A stretch of 64,000 bases of DNA from Aquisphaera insulae. Lineage in GTDB: Bacteria > Planctomycetota > Planctomycetia > Isosphaerales > Isosphaeraceae. A program made the position numbers and the translations under genes. The stretch is taken from NCBI RefSeq assembly GCF_011064615.1, contig NZ_JAALJH010000015.1:1-64000 (forward strand). Reading direction: 5' to 3'. Each line of letters starts with the position of its first letter. Position 1 is the stretch's first letter. The notes beneath the pieces are model-generated. The model had not been told where the DNA came from. It was given only the letters and a program-made list of their open reading frames with translations, and did not search any database. Positions 48,926 through 58,461 of the stretch are shown one piece after another.

Positions 48926-50068
48926 TCAGGGCCGGTCCTTCTTCTCGGCGTCGTCCTTCTTCTCGGCGTCGTCCTTCTTCTCGGCGTCGTCCTTCTTCTC
49001 GGCGGCCTTCTTTTCGGCCTCAGGCTTCTTTTCCGGCTCCTTGTGGCGGACGGTGACGATCTCGGAGACGGTGACGGGGATGAGGTTGTAGCGGGGCTCC
49101 CACTCGGTGGGGCGGAGCTTGACGCTGTTCTCCAGGAAGCGGGTGATGGCCTCGCTGACCTTGGGCTCCAGGCGGAGGAGCTTGTAGCCGTGGAGCGAGG
49201 AGGGGAAGAGCTCGATCCGGTTGAGCCGGACGCGCTCGACGACGCCGCGGACGGCCTCGACGGTGTCCTTGGAGGGGGCGTCCTTGGCGCCGGCGAGGAG
49301 GGCCAGGGGGACGCGCGGGGCCAGCGAGGGGACCAGGGATTTCAGCGCGTATCCGTAGCCCGCGGGCATGGGGGAGATCAGGATCAGGCCGTTGAGGTCG
49401 CTGGCGCGGCCGTCGGTGGAGACCGCGGCGCCGGGCTGGTAGGCCCAGGCGGCGGCGAGGTTCGCCCCCTCTCCCACGCCCAGGACGCCGAGCTTGGCGA
49501 TGTTCAGGTCCCCGCGGTTGTGGCGGTCCAGGAGGAAGATGTAGGCGGCCTGGAGGTCCTCGGCGAGCTGCTGGCGGTCCCCCTGGGTGAGCTCGCGGCG
49601 GGCGTTCTGGCCCTGGCCGCGGAGGTCCAGGGAGAGCACCGCGTAGCCTTCCTGCTGGAGGTGCTCGGCCAGCCCCTTGCCCTTCAGGTCGGAGACCGGA
49701 TCCTCGAAGTCCTTGCGCGCCCGGCCGCCCTCGTGCACGAGCATGACGACCGCCGCGCCGGTGGCGAGCTTGGACGGGTAGTACGAGGCGGCCAGCGGGG
49801 TGCCGTCGAACGAGCGGAGGCGGAAGGTGAAATGGTACGTCCCGGCCGCCGACTTCTCCGCGGCCTTCTCGACGGCCCTGGCGTTGGCCGGGTTGAGCGG
49901 GTCGGCGGCCTCGGGCCGGGCCTTCTTCAGCGGCGCCCCGCCCTGGTTCCTCACCCGGGCGCGACCGGGCGGCTTCGGCTGCTGCGCCACCGCCATCCCG
50001 ACGATGACCAGGCCGGCCAGGACCGCCGCCAGCCCCCTGCCGCCCCACCCGCGTATCCCGTCGCGCAT
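48926..50068 (-). CDS. Secreted alpha/beta hydrolase with AEKKDD repeat tail
   Basis: 380 residues from the ATG at 50068, where a signal peptide begins (ends AVAQ). Alpha/beta-hydrolase core: VVMLVHEGGRARKDFED (oxyanion strand), LDLRGQGQNAR, and the nucleophile-elbow region GVLGVGEGANLAAAWA, where the expected G-x-S-x-G serine is replaced (GVGEG), then a C-terminal SSLHGYKLL with the catalytic-type His. The missing serine suggests an inactive or altered hydrolase. The last 40 residues are KKPEAEKKAAEKKDD-type repeats. Upstream frame is not supported. Confidence 0.8.
   Translation of the reverse strand: MRDGIRGWGGRGLAAVLAGLVIVGMAVAQQPKPPGRARVRNQGGAPLKKARPEAADPLNPANARAVEKAAEKSAAGTYHFTFRLRSFDGTPLAASYYPSKLATGAAVVMLVHEGGRARKDFEDPVSDLKGKGLAEHLQQEGYAVLSLDLRGQGQNARRELTQGDRQQLAEDLQAAYIFLLDRHNRGDLNIAKLGVLGVGEGANLAAAWAYQPGAAVSTDGRASDLNGLILISPMPAGYGYALKSLVPSLAPRVPLALLAGAKDAPSKDTVEAVRGVVERVRLNRIELFPSSLHGYKLLRLEPKVSEAITRFLENSVKLRPTEWEPRYNLIPVTVSEIVTVRHKEPEKKPEAEKKAAEKKDDAEKKDDAEKKDDAEKKDRP
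48936..49000 (-). repeat. 18-base coding tandem repeat (about 3.5 units)
   Basis: The unit GCCGAGAAGAAGGACGAC on the coding strand is repeated without change at the 3' end of the hydrolase gene and encodes AEKKDD. Composition is close to the linker repeat in the LRR protein at 29503. Confidence 0.9.
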
Positions 50069-50234
50069 CGTCGTGTATCCCGCAAGGATTGTTTTCGAAC
50101 CCTCGACCCGGCTCGTCGCCCGCCGGCCGCTCCTGGCCGTCGCCGCCCCGTTCATCGTAAGATCATGGGAGAGGAGCGACAAGGGACGTAAGAACGGTTC
50201 GCCGTCCCTGTCGCCGTCGGGGAGGTACACCGCC

Positions 50235-51011
50235 ATGCTCGGCGCGATCGCCGGCGACGTCATCGGCTCGGTCTTCGAGGCCAACCCGATCAAGGCGACG
50301 TTCTTCCCCCTCTTCCACGACCGCTGCCGGTTCACCGACGACACGGTGCTGACGGTGGCCCTGGCGGAGAGCATCCTGGAGGGGACGCCGTACGTCTCGC
50401 TGCTGAAGTCGTACTACCGGCGCTATCCGAAGGCCGGCTTCGGGGGTTCCTTCCACCACTGGGCGCTCGCGCCGGGGGCCGAGCCGTACAACAGCTTCGG
50501 CAACGGCTCCGCGATGCGGGTCTCGCCGGTCGGCTTCGCGTATGACTCGCTCGACGAGGTCCTCGACCGGGCCCGCGAGAGCGCCGAGGTCACCCACAAC
50601 CACCCGGAGGGGATCAAGGGGGCCCAGGCCGTCGCCGCGTCGATCTTCCTGGCCCGCACCGGCAGCACCAAGGACGAGATCCGCGACTACGTGGCGAAAA
50701 CGTTCGACTACGACCTGGACCGGACGCTCGACGAGATCCGCCCGCGGTATGCCTTCGACGTGACCTGCCAGGGCTCGGTCCCGGAGGCGATCCTGGCGTT
50801 CCTGGAGTCCACCGATTTCGAGCACGCCGTCCGCCTGGCCATCTCGCTGGGGGGCGACGCCGACACCCAGGCCTGCATCGCCGGCGGCATCGCGCACGCC
50901 TTCCACCGCGGCGTCCCCGCGGAGATCTCCGAGCCGGTCCTCGAGATCCTCGACGAGCCCCTGGCCGAGGTCGTCCGGCGGTTCCAGGAGCGGTACGAGG
51001 CGGCGCGGTGA
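50235..51011 (+). CDS. ADP-ribosylglycohydrolase family protein (DraG/ARH-like)
   Basis: 258 residues. Opens with GAIAGDVIGSVFE, the metal-binding FTDDTVLT near 34-41, NSFGNGSAMRVSP near 87-99, and the second metal site GGDADTQACIAGGIA near 213-227. These are the binuclear-magnesium motifs of ADP-ribosylhydrolases, which remove ADP-ribose from proteins, RNA or small molecules. The start is the ATG at 50235, where homology begins; a GGAGG lies eight bases upstream. The next gene, an OLD-like ATPase, starts 90 bases later. Confidence 0.92.
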   Translation: MLGAIAGDVIGSVFEANPIKATFFPLFHDRCRFTDDTVLTVALAESILEGTPYVSLLKSYYRRYPKAGFGGSFHHWALAPGAEPYNSFGNGSAMRVSPVGFAYDSLDEVLDRARESAEVTHNHPEGIKGAQAVAASIFLARTGSTKDEIRDYVAKTFDYDLDRTLDEIRPRYAFDVTCQGSVPEAILAFLESTDFEHAVRLAISLGGDADTQACIAGGIAHAFHRGVPAEISEPVLEILDEPLAEVVRRFQERYEAAR

Positions 51012-51101
51012 GGGAGGATTGATGGGCGGACTGCCGCCGCGGCGGGGTCTGTGCTAACCTTCAGGGGATGATTCGTGTCCCGCGACAGGGGTGCCTGCGC
51101 G

Positions 51102-52235
51102 ATGCTCAAGAGTCTCCAGCTCGAGAATTACCGAGGGTTCCGGCGATACCGCCTGGACGGCCTGGCCCGGGTCAACCTGCTCGTCGGCAAGAACAACTGC
51201 GGGAAGACGTCGATCCTGGAGGCGGTGCGGATCCTGGCCGCGCAGGGGGATCCGAGGGTCCTGGCCGAGATCGCGACCCGGCGCGGCGAGAGGATTGCCG
51301 CCGGCGACGCAAGCGAGAACTCTTATGCGGACGTATCGCCCTTCTTTCATGGATATGAATTCGGCTCGGGCAAGTCCCTCTCGCTGCACGGGGAGATTGG
51401 CTGCGGCCACCTCGAACTGAAGGTCGCCCGGCTCTCGGAGATCGAAAAGACGAGGCAACTGCAATTCGCTCACCCGAGCGGGGTCACCCTTCGACGCGGA
51501 GCCTCGGTGGAGGAGGTCGCGGTGCAGCTCGGGAATCACCTCTTCGTCGAGATCACGGGAGGCGAGCACCGGCCACTCTGGCCGCTCATCCCCGCTTCCG
51601 ACAGCGGGGCCCTCCTCCTGGAGCCCAGTTTCTTCGGCGTCGGCGAGCCGGCGGATGCCGTCAACATCCAGCTCATCACGACGGAGTCCCTCCCCCCCCG
51701 TGCGATGGCCTCGATGTGGGACGCGGTCCTCACCGAGGGCCGCGAGGCCGACGTCATCCGGGCGCTCAAGATCCTGGAGCCGGAGATTTCCAACGTCTTC
51801 TTCCTGAGCGGCGAACGGGCCTCCCGGAACGGCCGCGGCGGGATCCTCGTCGCCTTCGAGGATCCGAAGCGGAAGCGCGTGCCGCTGGGCAACTTCGGCG
51901 AGGGGATCCGGAGAATGCTGGCCCTGGCCCTCTCGCTGGACCAGGCCCGGGGCGGGATCCTGCTCGTCGATGAGATCGACACGGGGCTGCACTATTCGAT
52001 CCTCGGGGACATGTGGCTGATGCTGGTCAACGCGGCGAAGGCGTACGACGTCCAGGTCTTCGCCACCACCCACAGCCAGGACTGCATCCGCGGCCTGGCC
52101 TGGCTCTGCGAGCGGCATCCGGACCTGGGGGTTGACGTCTCGGTGCAGAAGATCGACCCGGACCTCGACGAATCCATCGACCTCGACTCCGAGAAGCTTC
52201 AGATCGCCGTTGAGCAGGCCATCGAGGTGCGATGA
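51102..52235 (+). CDS. AAA/OLD-like ATPase of a second ATPase-TOPRIM pair
   Basis: 377 residues. RecF-like start LKSLQLENYRGFRRY, Walker A GKNNCGKT at about 27-34, an LGNFGEGIRRMLALALSL signature-like segment near 265-282, Walker B ILLVDEIDTGLH near 287-298 and the H-loop TTHSQDCIRG near 324-333. This is the ATPase half of a split OLD-type system. The start is the ATG at 51102; a GTG at 51075 is less likely. Its stop overlaps the ATG of a DUF3226 gene (ATGA). Not closely alike in sequence to the ATPase at 22650, so an independent system. Confidence 0.9.
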   Translation: MLKSLQLENYRGFRRYRLDGLARVNLLVGKNNCGKTSILEAVRILAAQGDPRVLAEIATRRGERIAAGDASENSYADVSPFFHGYEFGSGKSLSLHGEIGCGHLELKVARLSEIEKTRQLQFAHPSGVTLRRGASVEEVAVQLGNHLFVEITGGEHRPLWPLIPASDSGALLLEPSFFGVGEPADAVNIQLITTESLPPRAMASMWDAVLTEGREADVIRALKILEPEISNVFFLSGERASRNGRGGILVAFEDPKRKRVPLGNFGEGIRRMLALALSLDQARGGILLVDEIDTGLHYSILGDMWLMLVNAAKAYDVQVFATTHSQDCIRGLAWLCERHPDLGVDVSVQKIDPDLDESIDLDSEKLQIAVEQAIEVR

Positions 52236-52929
52236 TGCCCGCGATTTCCGCCCGGTCGAGGCTCTACGTGGAAGGCACCGACGATCTCCACGCGATCGCC
52301 AACCTGGTCGAGGCCCATGGCATCGACTACAGGACGAACGCTTCAGCACCGGAGATCGAGAAGGTCATCGGCGTGGAGAAGCTCCTGAAGACGATAGAAA
52401 CCGCCGTGGAGTTGGCCGGCGGCAGGGCGGTCGGCTTCGCCTCGACGCCGACTCGCCGATCGCCGCCCGCTGGGCCTCGGTCCGCCAGCACCTCGTGAAC
52501 GCGAGAGTTGAGGACGTCCCCGAGCAGATCCCCGCCGGCGGCTTCATCGGCGTCTCGGCCTACCATTCCCGCGTCGGCGTCTGGCTCATGCCGGACAACG
52601 TCCGCGATGGGACGCTCGAGGAGTTCCTCCGGGACCTCGTCGCCGATCAGGACCCGATCATCGGCCATGCGGAGTCGGCCACGGATCGGGCGAAAGACCT
52701 CGGCGCGGGCTTCCCGCCCCAGGACCGCCTGAAGGCCCTGATCCACGCGTGGCTCGCCTGGCAGGACGTCCCGGGCCGGCCCTACGGGCTGGCGGTCAAG
52801 GCGCGGTCCTTCCGCCACGACGGCCCGATCGCGGGGCGGTTCGTCGACTGGTTCCGGGCGCTCTACGAAGTGACCCTCACCCCAGGCTCGGGAGGAGGCG
52901 GCCATGGGGAAGACGTCCCGGATCGGTAA
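52232..52929 (+). pseudogene. Frameshifted DUF3226 (TOPRIM-like) partner of the ATPase
   Basis: Two frames join into one protein of about 232 residues. The first (52232 to about 52440) has the VEGTDDLHAI acidic TOPRIM start and ends in GGRAVGF; the second, shifted by one base, resumes with LDADSPIAARW, then GVWLMPDN, TLEEFLRDLV, HAWLAWQDVPGRPYG and FVDWFRALYE. All are typical of DUF3226. One base is missing near 52438-52441, exactly before the LDAD metal motif. The gene is inactive unless frameshifting or a sequencing error explains it. The frame ends inside the next gene's start region (overlap 26 bases). Confidence 0.82.
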
Positions 52930-53377
52930 CCTCATCGTCCTTGGCGTCGTCGCCGTCGTCCTCGGCGTCCCGCTCCTGGTCATCCTCAATGTGTTCTACG
53001 GGGTCCACGCCTACCCCGGGGTCTTCGCGCGCAACATCGAGAAGGGCCGGCCCCTCGTGCAGGCCGTCTACGCCTATCGGAGCGACGTGGGGCTCTACCC
53101 CGAGAGGCTGGAGGACCTGGTCCCCGATTACCTCGCCGCCGTGCCGGAGGGGTGGCAATACAGGGCGCCGGCCGAGGGGGTGCCGGCGCGGCTCCAGCTC
53201 CACGGCGCCTTTCACAGCTTCCTCAGCTACTACTTCGCCCGCCCGGTCGACTCGCGGTGGCCGGCGGACTTCTGGCCGGAGGGCTGGGAGTACAACCAGG
53301 AAGGGACGCTCCACTTCCAGGGCAGGGACGTGGTCCCCGTCCCGCCCTTGCGGACGTCGACGGAGGGGCGGAAATGA
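52904..53377 (+). CDS. Single-helix membrane protein with pseudopilin-like C-terminal region
   Basis: 157 residues. One membrane helix (about 9-31), then IEKGRPLVQAVYAYRSDVGLYPERLEDLVPDYLAAVP, the pattern used by type II secretion pseudopilins in their soluble part, and a tryptophan/tyrosine-rich end. It lacks the short charged leader and GFTxxE cleavage motif of real pseudopilins, so it is only similar in part. Overlaps the end of the DUF3226 frame. Function unknown. Confidence 0.72.
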   Translation: MGKTSRIGNLIVLGVVAVVLGVPLLVILNVFYGVHAYPGVFARNIEKGRPLVQAVYAYRSDVGLYPERLEDLVPDYLAAVPEGWQYRAPAEGVPARLQLHGAFHSFLSYYFARPVDSRWPADFWPEGWEYNQEGTLHFQGRDVVPVPPLRTSTEGRK

Positions 53378-53486
53378 GCGGAACGGGCTCGACGGCGCCG
53401 AGAATCCCGAGACCCTCGCCCGCGAAATCGGGTAACATCTCGGGCCGGATGGCCGCGGTCCACGACGAGACGAGCGAGGAGCATTG

Positions 53487-54413
53487 ATGGCCGAGCCGGT
53501 GATCGCCACCCTGGGGCTGACGAAGCACTACGGCCGCTTCGCGGCCCTGTCCGACATGAGCCTGGAGGTCCGCAAGGGGGAGGTCCTGGGCCTGCTCGGG
53601 CCCAACGGGGCGGGCAAGACGACCCTGATCCGGCTGCTGCTGGGGATGCTCCGGCCGACGGCCGGCACCGCCAGCGTGGCCGGCCTCGACCCGTGGCGCG
53701 ACGGCCGGGAGATGCGCCGGCGGGTCTCTTACCTGCCCGGCGAGATCCGCCTGTTCGGCCACCTGACCGGCTTCAAGATGCTCTGCTACATGAGCGACCT
53801 CCGCGGCGGCGAGGCCCTGGAGCGGGCCGTCGCCATCGCCGAGCGGGTGCTCAAGCTCGACCTCAACCGCAGGGTCCGGGCGTACTCCACGGGCATGAAG
53901 CAGAAGCTCGCCCTGGCGCAGGCGTTCGCCGATCCGGTCGACATCCTGATCCTCGACGAGCCCACGTCCGCGCTCGATCCGACGGTGCGGAACGACGTCG
54001 TCAACCTGGTCCACCAGGCGCGCGACGCCGGCCAGACGGTGGTCTTCTCCGGGCACGTCCTCTCCGAGGTGGAGGCCGTGGCCGATCGGGTCGCGATCAT
54101 GCGAAGGGGCCGGCTGATGCACATCGAGGACATGCGTGACCGCCGCGGCCTGCGGCTGGTCCTGGCCCGCTACGAGGGAGAACTCCCGGACCGGTTCCCG
54201 GAGGAGCTCGGCCTGGTCGTCCGCGAGCGGAAGGGGCAGACGATCCTCTGGGAGCACCGCGGGCCGGTCTCTCCGCTGGCGACCTGGATCGGCGCGGAGC
54301 CGATCGTGGATCTCGCCGTCGGCACCGAGGACCTGCGGAGCCTCTACGACCGCTTCCACGGCACCGAGGCGAGGGACGACCGGGAGCAAGAGGACGAGGA
54401 GGAGCTGTCATGA
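53487..54413 (+). CDS. ABC-2-type transporter ATP-binding protein
   Basis: 308 residues. Walker A GPNGAGKTT near 41-49, ABC signature YSTGMKQKLALAQAF near 135-149, Walker B ILILDEPTSALDP near 156-168 and a VVFSGHVLSE H-loop. The C-terminal extension after about residue 215 is the domain seen in exporters of the CcmA/DrrA type. A TTG three bases upstream is an alternative start. Coupled by ATGA to the permease that follows. The pair should export a lipid, drug or peptide, substrate not determined. Confidence 0.94.
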   Translation: MAEPVIATLGLTKHYGRFAALSDMSLEVRKGEVLGLLGPNGAGKTTLIRLLLGMLRPTAGTASVAGLDPWRDGREMRRRVSYLPGEIRLFGHLTGFKMLCYMSDLRGGEALERAVAIAERVLKLDLNRRVRAYSTGMKQKLALAQAFADPVDILILDEPTSALDPTVRNDVVNLVHQARDAGQTVVFSGHVLSEVEAVADRVAIMRRGRLMHIEDMRDRRGLRLVLARYEGELPDRFPEELGLVVRERKGQTILWEHRGPVSPLATWIGAEPIVDLAVGTEDLRSLYDRFHGTEARDDREQEDEEELS

Positions 54414-55237
54414 CCGCGTTCGGCACGATGCTCCGCCGCCAGCTCGGCGAATCGCGATGGTTCCTGGGCCTGGCGGCGTCCGCCCTCTTCGGCCTGGGCT
54501 GGCTCTCCGCGTTCATCGCCTGCCGGGTCGAGCGGAGGTTCCGCGAGGTGACCGGCGAGGACGCCGAGCGGTTCACCCAGTTCACCCGGGGGATGGGGGG
54601 GAAGGCGATGGATTTCTCCTCGCTCGCCTTCCAGGTCATGTTCTGGAGCCATCCGTTCGTCTTCCTGATCGTCTGCACCTGGGCGATCTCGCGCGGGTCC
54701 GCGGCGGTGGCCGGGGAGATCGAGCGCGGCACGCTCGACGTGACCCTGTCCCGCCCGGTCTCGCGCTGGGAGTACCTGGCCACGCAGGTCCTGGTCGCGG
54801 TCCTCGGCTTCCTGGTCCTGGCCGCGGCGCTGGTGATCGGCAACCGGATCGGCGGGCTCTACAACAAGGTCTCGGACCCGCCCTCGGCGATGGCCCTGAT
54901 CATGCCGGCGGCGAACCTGGCGATGGTCGGCCTGGCCGTCTATGGCTACTCGCTGCTGCTCGGCTCGTGGGACGTCGTCCGCTGGCGGCCCAACCTGTTC
55001 GCCGCCACCCTCACGATCGCCGGCTTCGTCGCCGGCGTGGCCTCCACGTTCCCGACCCTGTCCGACTGGGAATGGATCGGCCGGTTCTCCGTCTTCAAGG
55101 CCTTCGACCCGGTGGAGGTCGCCGTCACCGGCGAGACCTTCGCCCCCCACGCGACCGGCCTCGGCATCGTGGCCGCGACGGGCGTCATCCTGGCCTTCGC
55201 CGTCTTCCACCGCCGGGACCTGCCGTCGAATAGCTGA
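54410..55237 (+). CDS. ABC-2-type transporter permease
   Basis: 275 residues with about six membrane helices (near 18-36, 77-98, 115-165, 160-185, 187-215, 245-265). The EIERGTLDVTLSRPVSRWEYL block between helices 2 and 3 is the coupling segment typical of ABC-2 permeases. ATG overlaps the ATPase stop. Partner of the ATP-binding protein encoded just before it. Confidence 0.92.
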   Translation: MTAFGTMLRRQLGESRWFLGLAASALFGLGWLSAFIACRVERRFREVTGEDAERFTQFTRGMGGKAMDFSSLAFQVMFWSHPFVFLIVCTWAISRGSAAVAGEIERGTLDVTLSRPVSRWEYLATQVLVAVLGFLVLAAALVIGNRIGGLYNKVSDPPSAMALIMPAANLAMVGLAVYGYSLLLGSWDVVRWRPNLFAATLTIAGFVAGVASTFPTLSDWEWIGRFSVFKAFDPVEVAVTGETFAPHATGLGIVAATGVILAFAVFHRRDLPSNS

Positions 55238-55426
55238 GGGGTCGCCGTCCACGGGTGGAGGGCAACAAGGGTGGAGAAGGCCATCGAGCCGCCAATCGAC
55301 TTCCCCTGCTTCGGGCGACCAGGACGAAGCAGGTTCTGATGAGCTGGCCAGCCAACCAGGACCGCGCCCGTCGGGCAGAGTAAGCCCTCACCCCCCCCTT
55401 TAAGGTTGGAATATTCTGCATTATCG

Positions 55427-56752
55427 TCACACTGTACCGAGCACCCAGCCCTCCTCGCAGATGCAGCGCTCGACAGCAGACCACGATAGGTCGGCCGGGG
55501 CCGAGAAGAAGGGGGCGAGAGTCCCAGCCCCATCGTGCCCGTCCGCCCAGAGGCACATGGCCCGCACCTGCGCCTGGTCCTTGATGAGCAGTGGGTCTGC
55601 GGCGATGAACTGCTCGGCCATCTGCTTCACGACGCCCGGCCAGATCTCGGTGTGCAGGACGAACGGCCGTCGGCCAGGAGCGAGTTCCGCCGTGAAGCCT
55701 GTCTCGAACGGCCACACCAGACTGACGCCAGCAAGGAGCGGATGGCGGCGCAGGTAGTGGACGACGGGGATGCCCGTCAGCGCCTGGCTCCCCACGCTGC
55801 CGGGGGTGAAGAGCTTGAACGCCGACTGCGGCTGCATGCCGGCCTGCCGGAGGCGCTCCTCGGTGGCCCGCCACGCGGAGAGAGTCACTCCGTTGCGGGC
55901 AACGAAGGGGAAGGCGGGGGACGTGGCAGCCAGGACTGCGCCGGGCGTCGGCGTGTTCCAGAACGGGCCCGGCGCCGCGCCCGCCGTGGTCATCATCGCG
56001 TTAAGGGCGGAAGCGACGTCGAAGCGGTTCGATCGGTTCTCCTCGTCGCGCAGCAGGGCAGAGAGCGCGGCCCACACCGCTAGCCACTTGCCGGATGGAG
56101 TCGGCAAGCCCGCTGCGTCGGCGAACCCGCGGGGGTAGCCGTAGGCGAAGTCGAACCCGACGAGGACGCGACGGCCGGCGGCAACGTGCCGCAGGAGGCG
56201 GGCCTCGACGTGGGCGGCACACTCCCGCCTTCCGGGGAACCACTGTTCGGCTGGTGACGCTCCGGCTGCCATTTCGCACAACCAGACTTGGTCTGCAGAC
56301 GGCGCAGTGGCGCGGCCATTGGTGGCGCTCCAGTCGATGAACAGGTAGGTGTCGAATAGTCGGCCGGGTCGCTCGTCCGCCTCACCTTGGGGTGCCGATT
56401 GAAGGCTTCGGACCGGGGACGCCGTTGGCGGAGCCTGTGGCTCCTCGGTGGCCGCCCCTTGCCCGACGAGGGGCGCGGGAGCGGCGTCGGCCAACACCAG
56501 CGACACCGCCACCCATGTCCCAGGGGCAATCGCATCCCACGCTTGACGTGTGGCGGCGTCGGCAGCGCGGAGGGCAAACTGGCCGCCGGCGAAACGCGCC
56601 CACCGCGTCTGCACGCCGCCGAGCAGCAGCGAGATTTCCTGGCCGGCCGTCAGGGCCCTCAGAACGTTGAGCAGCCCTTCACCAGGTGACTCCCGGGAAT
56701 TGGCTTGGTTGAACCACAGGCTGTGGTCTGCTGTGCGATGCGCCTGTGCCAT
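55427..56752 (-). CDS. DUF429/RNase H-fold-like protein (annotated elsewhere as CbiG-like)
   Basis: 441 residues. The N-terminal 130 residues have no clear family. From about 130 the strand-D pattern FDTYLFIDWSATNGRAT, then RRVLVGFDFAYGYPRGFA, and later FVLHTEIWPGVV and a KDQAQVRAMCLWADGHDGAG block with Asp residues resemble the DUF429 RNase-H-like fold, sometimes labelled cobalamin or molybdopterin protein without proof. The gene lies beside an insertion sequence and its 5' flank (56753-56797) is AT-rich, unlike the region, so it may be acquired. Function unknown. Confidence 0.7.
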   Translation of the reverse strand: MAQAHRTADHSLWFNQANSRESPGEGLLNVLRALTAGQEISLLLGGVQTRWARFAGGQFALRAADAATRQAWDAIAPGTWVAVSLVLADAAPAPLVGQGAATEEPQAPPTASPVRSLQSAPQGEADERPGRLFDTYLFIDWSATNGRATAPSADQVWLCEMAAGASPAEQWFPGRRECAAHVEARLLRHVAAGRRVLVGFDFAYGYPRGFADAAGLPTPSGKWLAVWAALSALLRDEENRSNRFDVASALNAMMTTAGAAPGPFWNTPTPGAVLAATSPAFPFVARNGVTLSAWRATEERLRQAGMQPQSAFKLFTPGSVGSQALTGIPVVHYLRRHPLLAGVSLVWPFETGFTAELAPGRRPFVLHTEIWPGVVKQMAEQFIAADPLLIKDQAQVRAMCLWADGHDGAGTLAPFFSAPADLSWSAVERCICEEGWVLGTV

Positions 56753-56807
56753 GTTCTTATATCGCCTTGTTAATTTCTTGATCCCGCCTCGGACGGTAGG
56801 ATGAGGG

Positions 56808-58210
56808 TTGCAACGACTTCCCCATCACTCCGGCCGAGGACGGACTCATGGCCATTCTACCCGAGACACCGCGTGGCTTCTGGGACGATTTCATCCTGAT
56901 CTTCACCCGGCCCACCTTCCGCCGAATCCTGGCCCTCGTGGGTTCAGCGATCCTGACTGTCGGGCGTCGCACGGTGGTGAATCTGCCGCGGACGGCCGGA
57001 TCACTCGTCGCCGGCGCATCCCCCAGCTACCGCCGCGTCTTCTCGCAGGCGCGATGGTCGCCGTTGCGGTTGGCCGAGGTCCTGGCCCGGCGCGTCGTCG
57101 CCCTCTTGCCGGCCGACGCCGAGGTCGTCGTGGTCGCCGACGATACGGTCTTCTCCCACCCGGGCAAGCACGTCTTCGGCAAGGCCCGGCATCGCGACCC
57201 GGTCCGCTCGTCGCACGCCTTCACCGCCTGGCGGTACGGCCACAACTGGGTCGTGCTCGCCGTCTTGGTCCGCTTCCCGTTCGCCATTCGCCCGTGAGCC
57301 CTGCCGGTGCTGGTCGCCCTCTACCGCGACGCGGCCGATGACCGCCGCGAGGCGCGTCGTCATCGCACGCCGGCCCAGCAGGCGATCCGGCTGCTGTGGC
57401 TGATGATCCGCTGGTCCCCCGGCCGCCACTTCGTCTTCGTCGGCGATTCGGCCTACGGGATGCACGAGATGGACCGCTTCTGCCATCGCCATCGCAGGCC
57501 GCTGGTGCTGGTGAGCAAGATCCACCCGGAGGCCAACCTCTTCGAGACCCCGCCCCCCTATCGAGGACCGGGCCGCCCGCGGATCAAGGGGGCGAGGCTG
57601 CCGAAGCCTCGCCAGGCCGTCGCCGAAGGGGGCCGACGCCGGCGGATGACGGTCGCCTGGTACGGCGGCGGGACTCGACGCGTCGAGACGAGGACCGGGG
57701 CCGGTTCCTGGTACAAGAAGGGCGAGGGCCTGGTCCCGATCCGCTGGGCCTTCGTCCATGACCGCGATGGCACGCACCGCGACGAGTACTTCTACGCGAC
57801 GGATCCGGCGTTCGCCGCGCGGCGGATCGTCGAGACCTACACCGGCCGCTGGAGCATCGAGACCACCTTCCAGGAGGCGCGTTCCGAGCTCCATATCCAG
57901 ACGACGCGGGGCTGGAGCAAGCCGACGGTCCTGCGGACCGTCCCGTGCCTGTTCGGGCTGTACTCGGTCGTGGCGATGCTCTACGCCTCCCTGCCGCGCG
58001 GGCGCAGTGTCGGGGCCGTCGGCTGGCCGGGCAAGACGGTCGTTACCTTCTCGGACACCATGTCGGCCGTCCGCCGCTGGATCTGGGCCGAAGGGGTTTT
58101 CGCACACGCCCCCGACGGCCCGTCCATCCAGAAACTCCCGGCCCCCATCCGCGAAATCCTCTACGCCGCACTCGCCCCGGCTGCGTAGGGGGCGTAGAAA
58201 CTGCACAAGT
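56808..58210 (+). mobile_element. Insertion sequence, IS701-like, ends not proven
   Basis: Bounds are my estimate. Possible imperfect terminal repeats are TTGCAACGACTTCCCC near 56808 and, inverted, TTGTGCAGTTTCTACGCCCC at about 58191-58210. No target-site duplication could be confirmed. The transposase is broken by a stop codon, so the copy is probably immobile unless another copy supplies the enzyme. Confidence 0.45.
56848..58188 (+). pseudogene. IS701-like DDE transposase interrupted by an in-frame TGA
   Basis: One reading frame of 446 codons broken at 57295-57297 by TGA. Upstream part (149 residues) ends RFPFAIRP; downstream continues in the same frame with ALPVLVALYRDAADD. A tryptophan (TGG) would restore it, so a single base change is the simplest cause. 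Catalytic parts: VADDTVFSHPGKH near 97-109 (first Asp pair), FVGDSAYG in the downstream half (second Asp), and RWSIETTFQEARSELHI with the catalytic Glu. The family is the DDE_5/IS701 group of transposases. Confidence 0.88.
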
Positions 58211-58461
58211 CGAGCTCAGCGCATGCCGAGCGAGAGGACCGGCCCCCATCCATCGGGAACTCTCCCTCTCCCCGACAAATCGAGCCTCGTAGCGTGCGTC
58301 GGTCCGTCCTGCCGACTCACGCTACAGGGCCCCATCTGGCCCTATGGCGGCTGGATCGGCCTTGATGCGACCGTGGCGAGTTCGCGCCCGAACGATCGTC
58401 GCCCTCAGCCCATGAATGCGTACGTTGAGGGTCTGGCGATGCGGCGCCATCGCCGCGGGAC

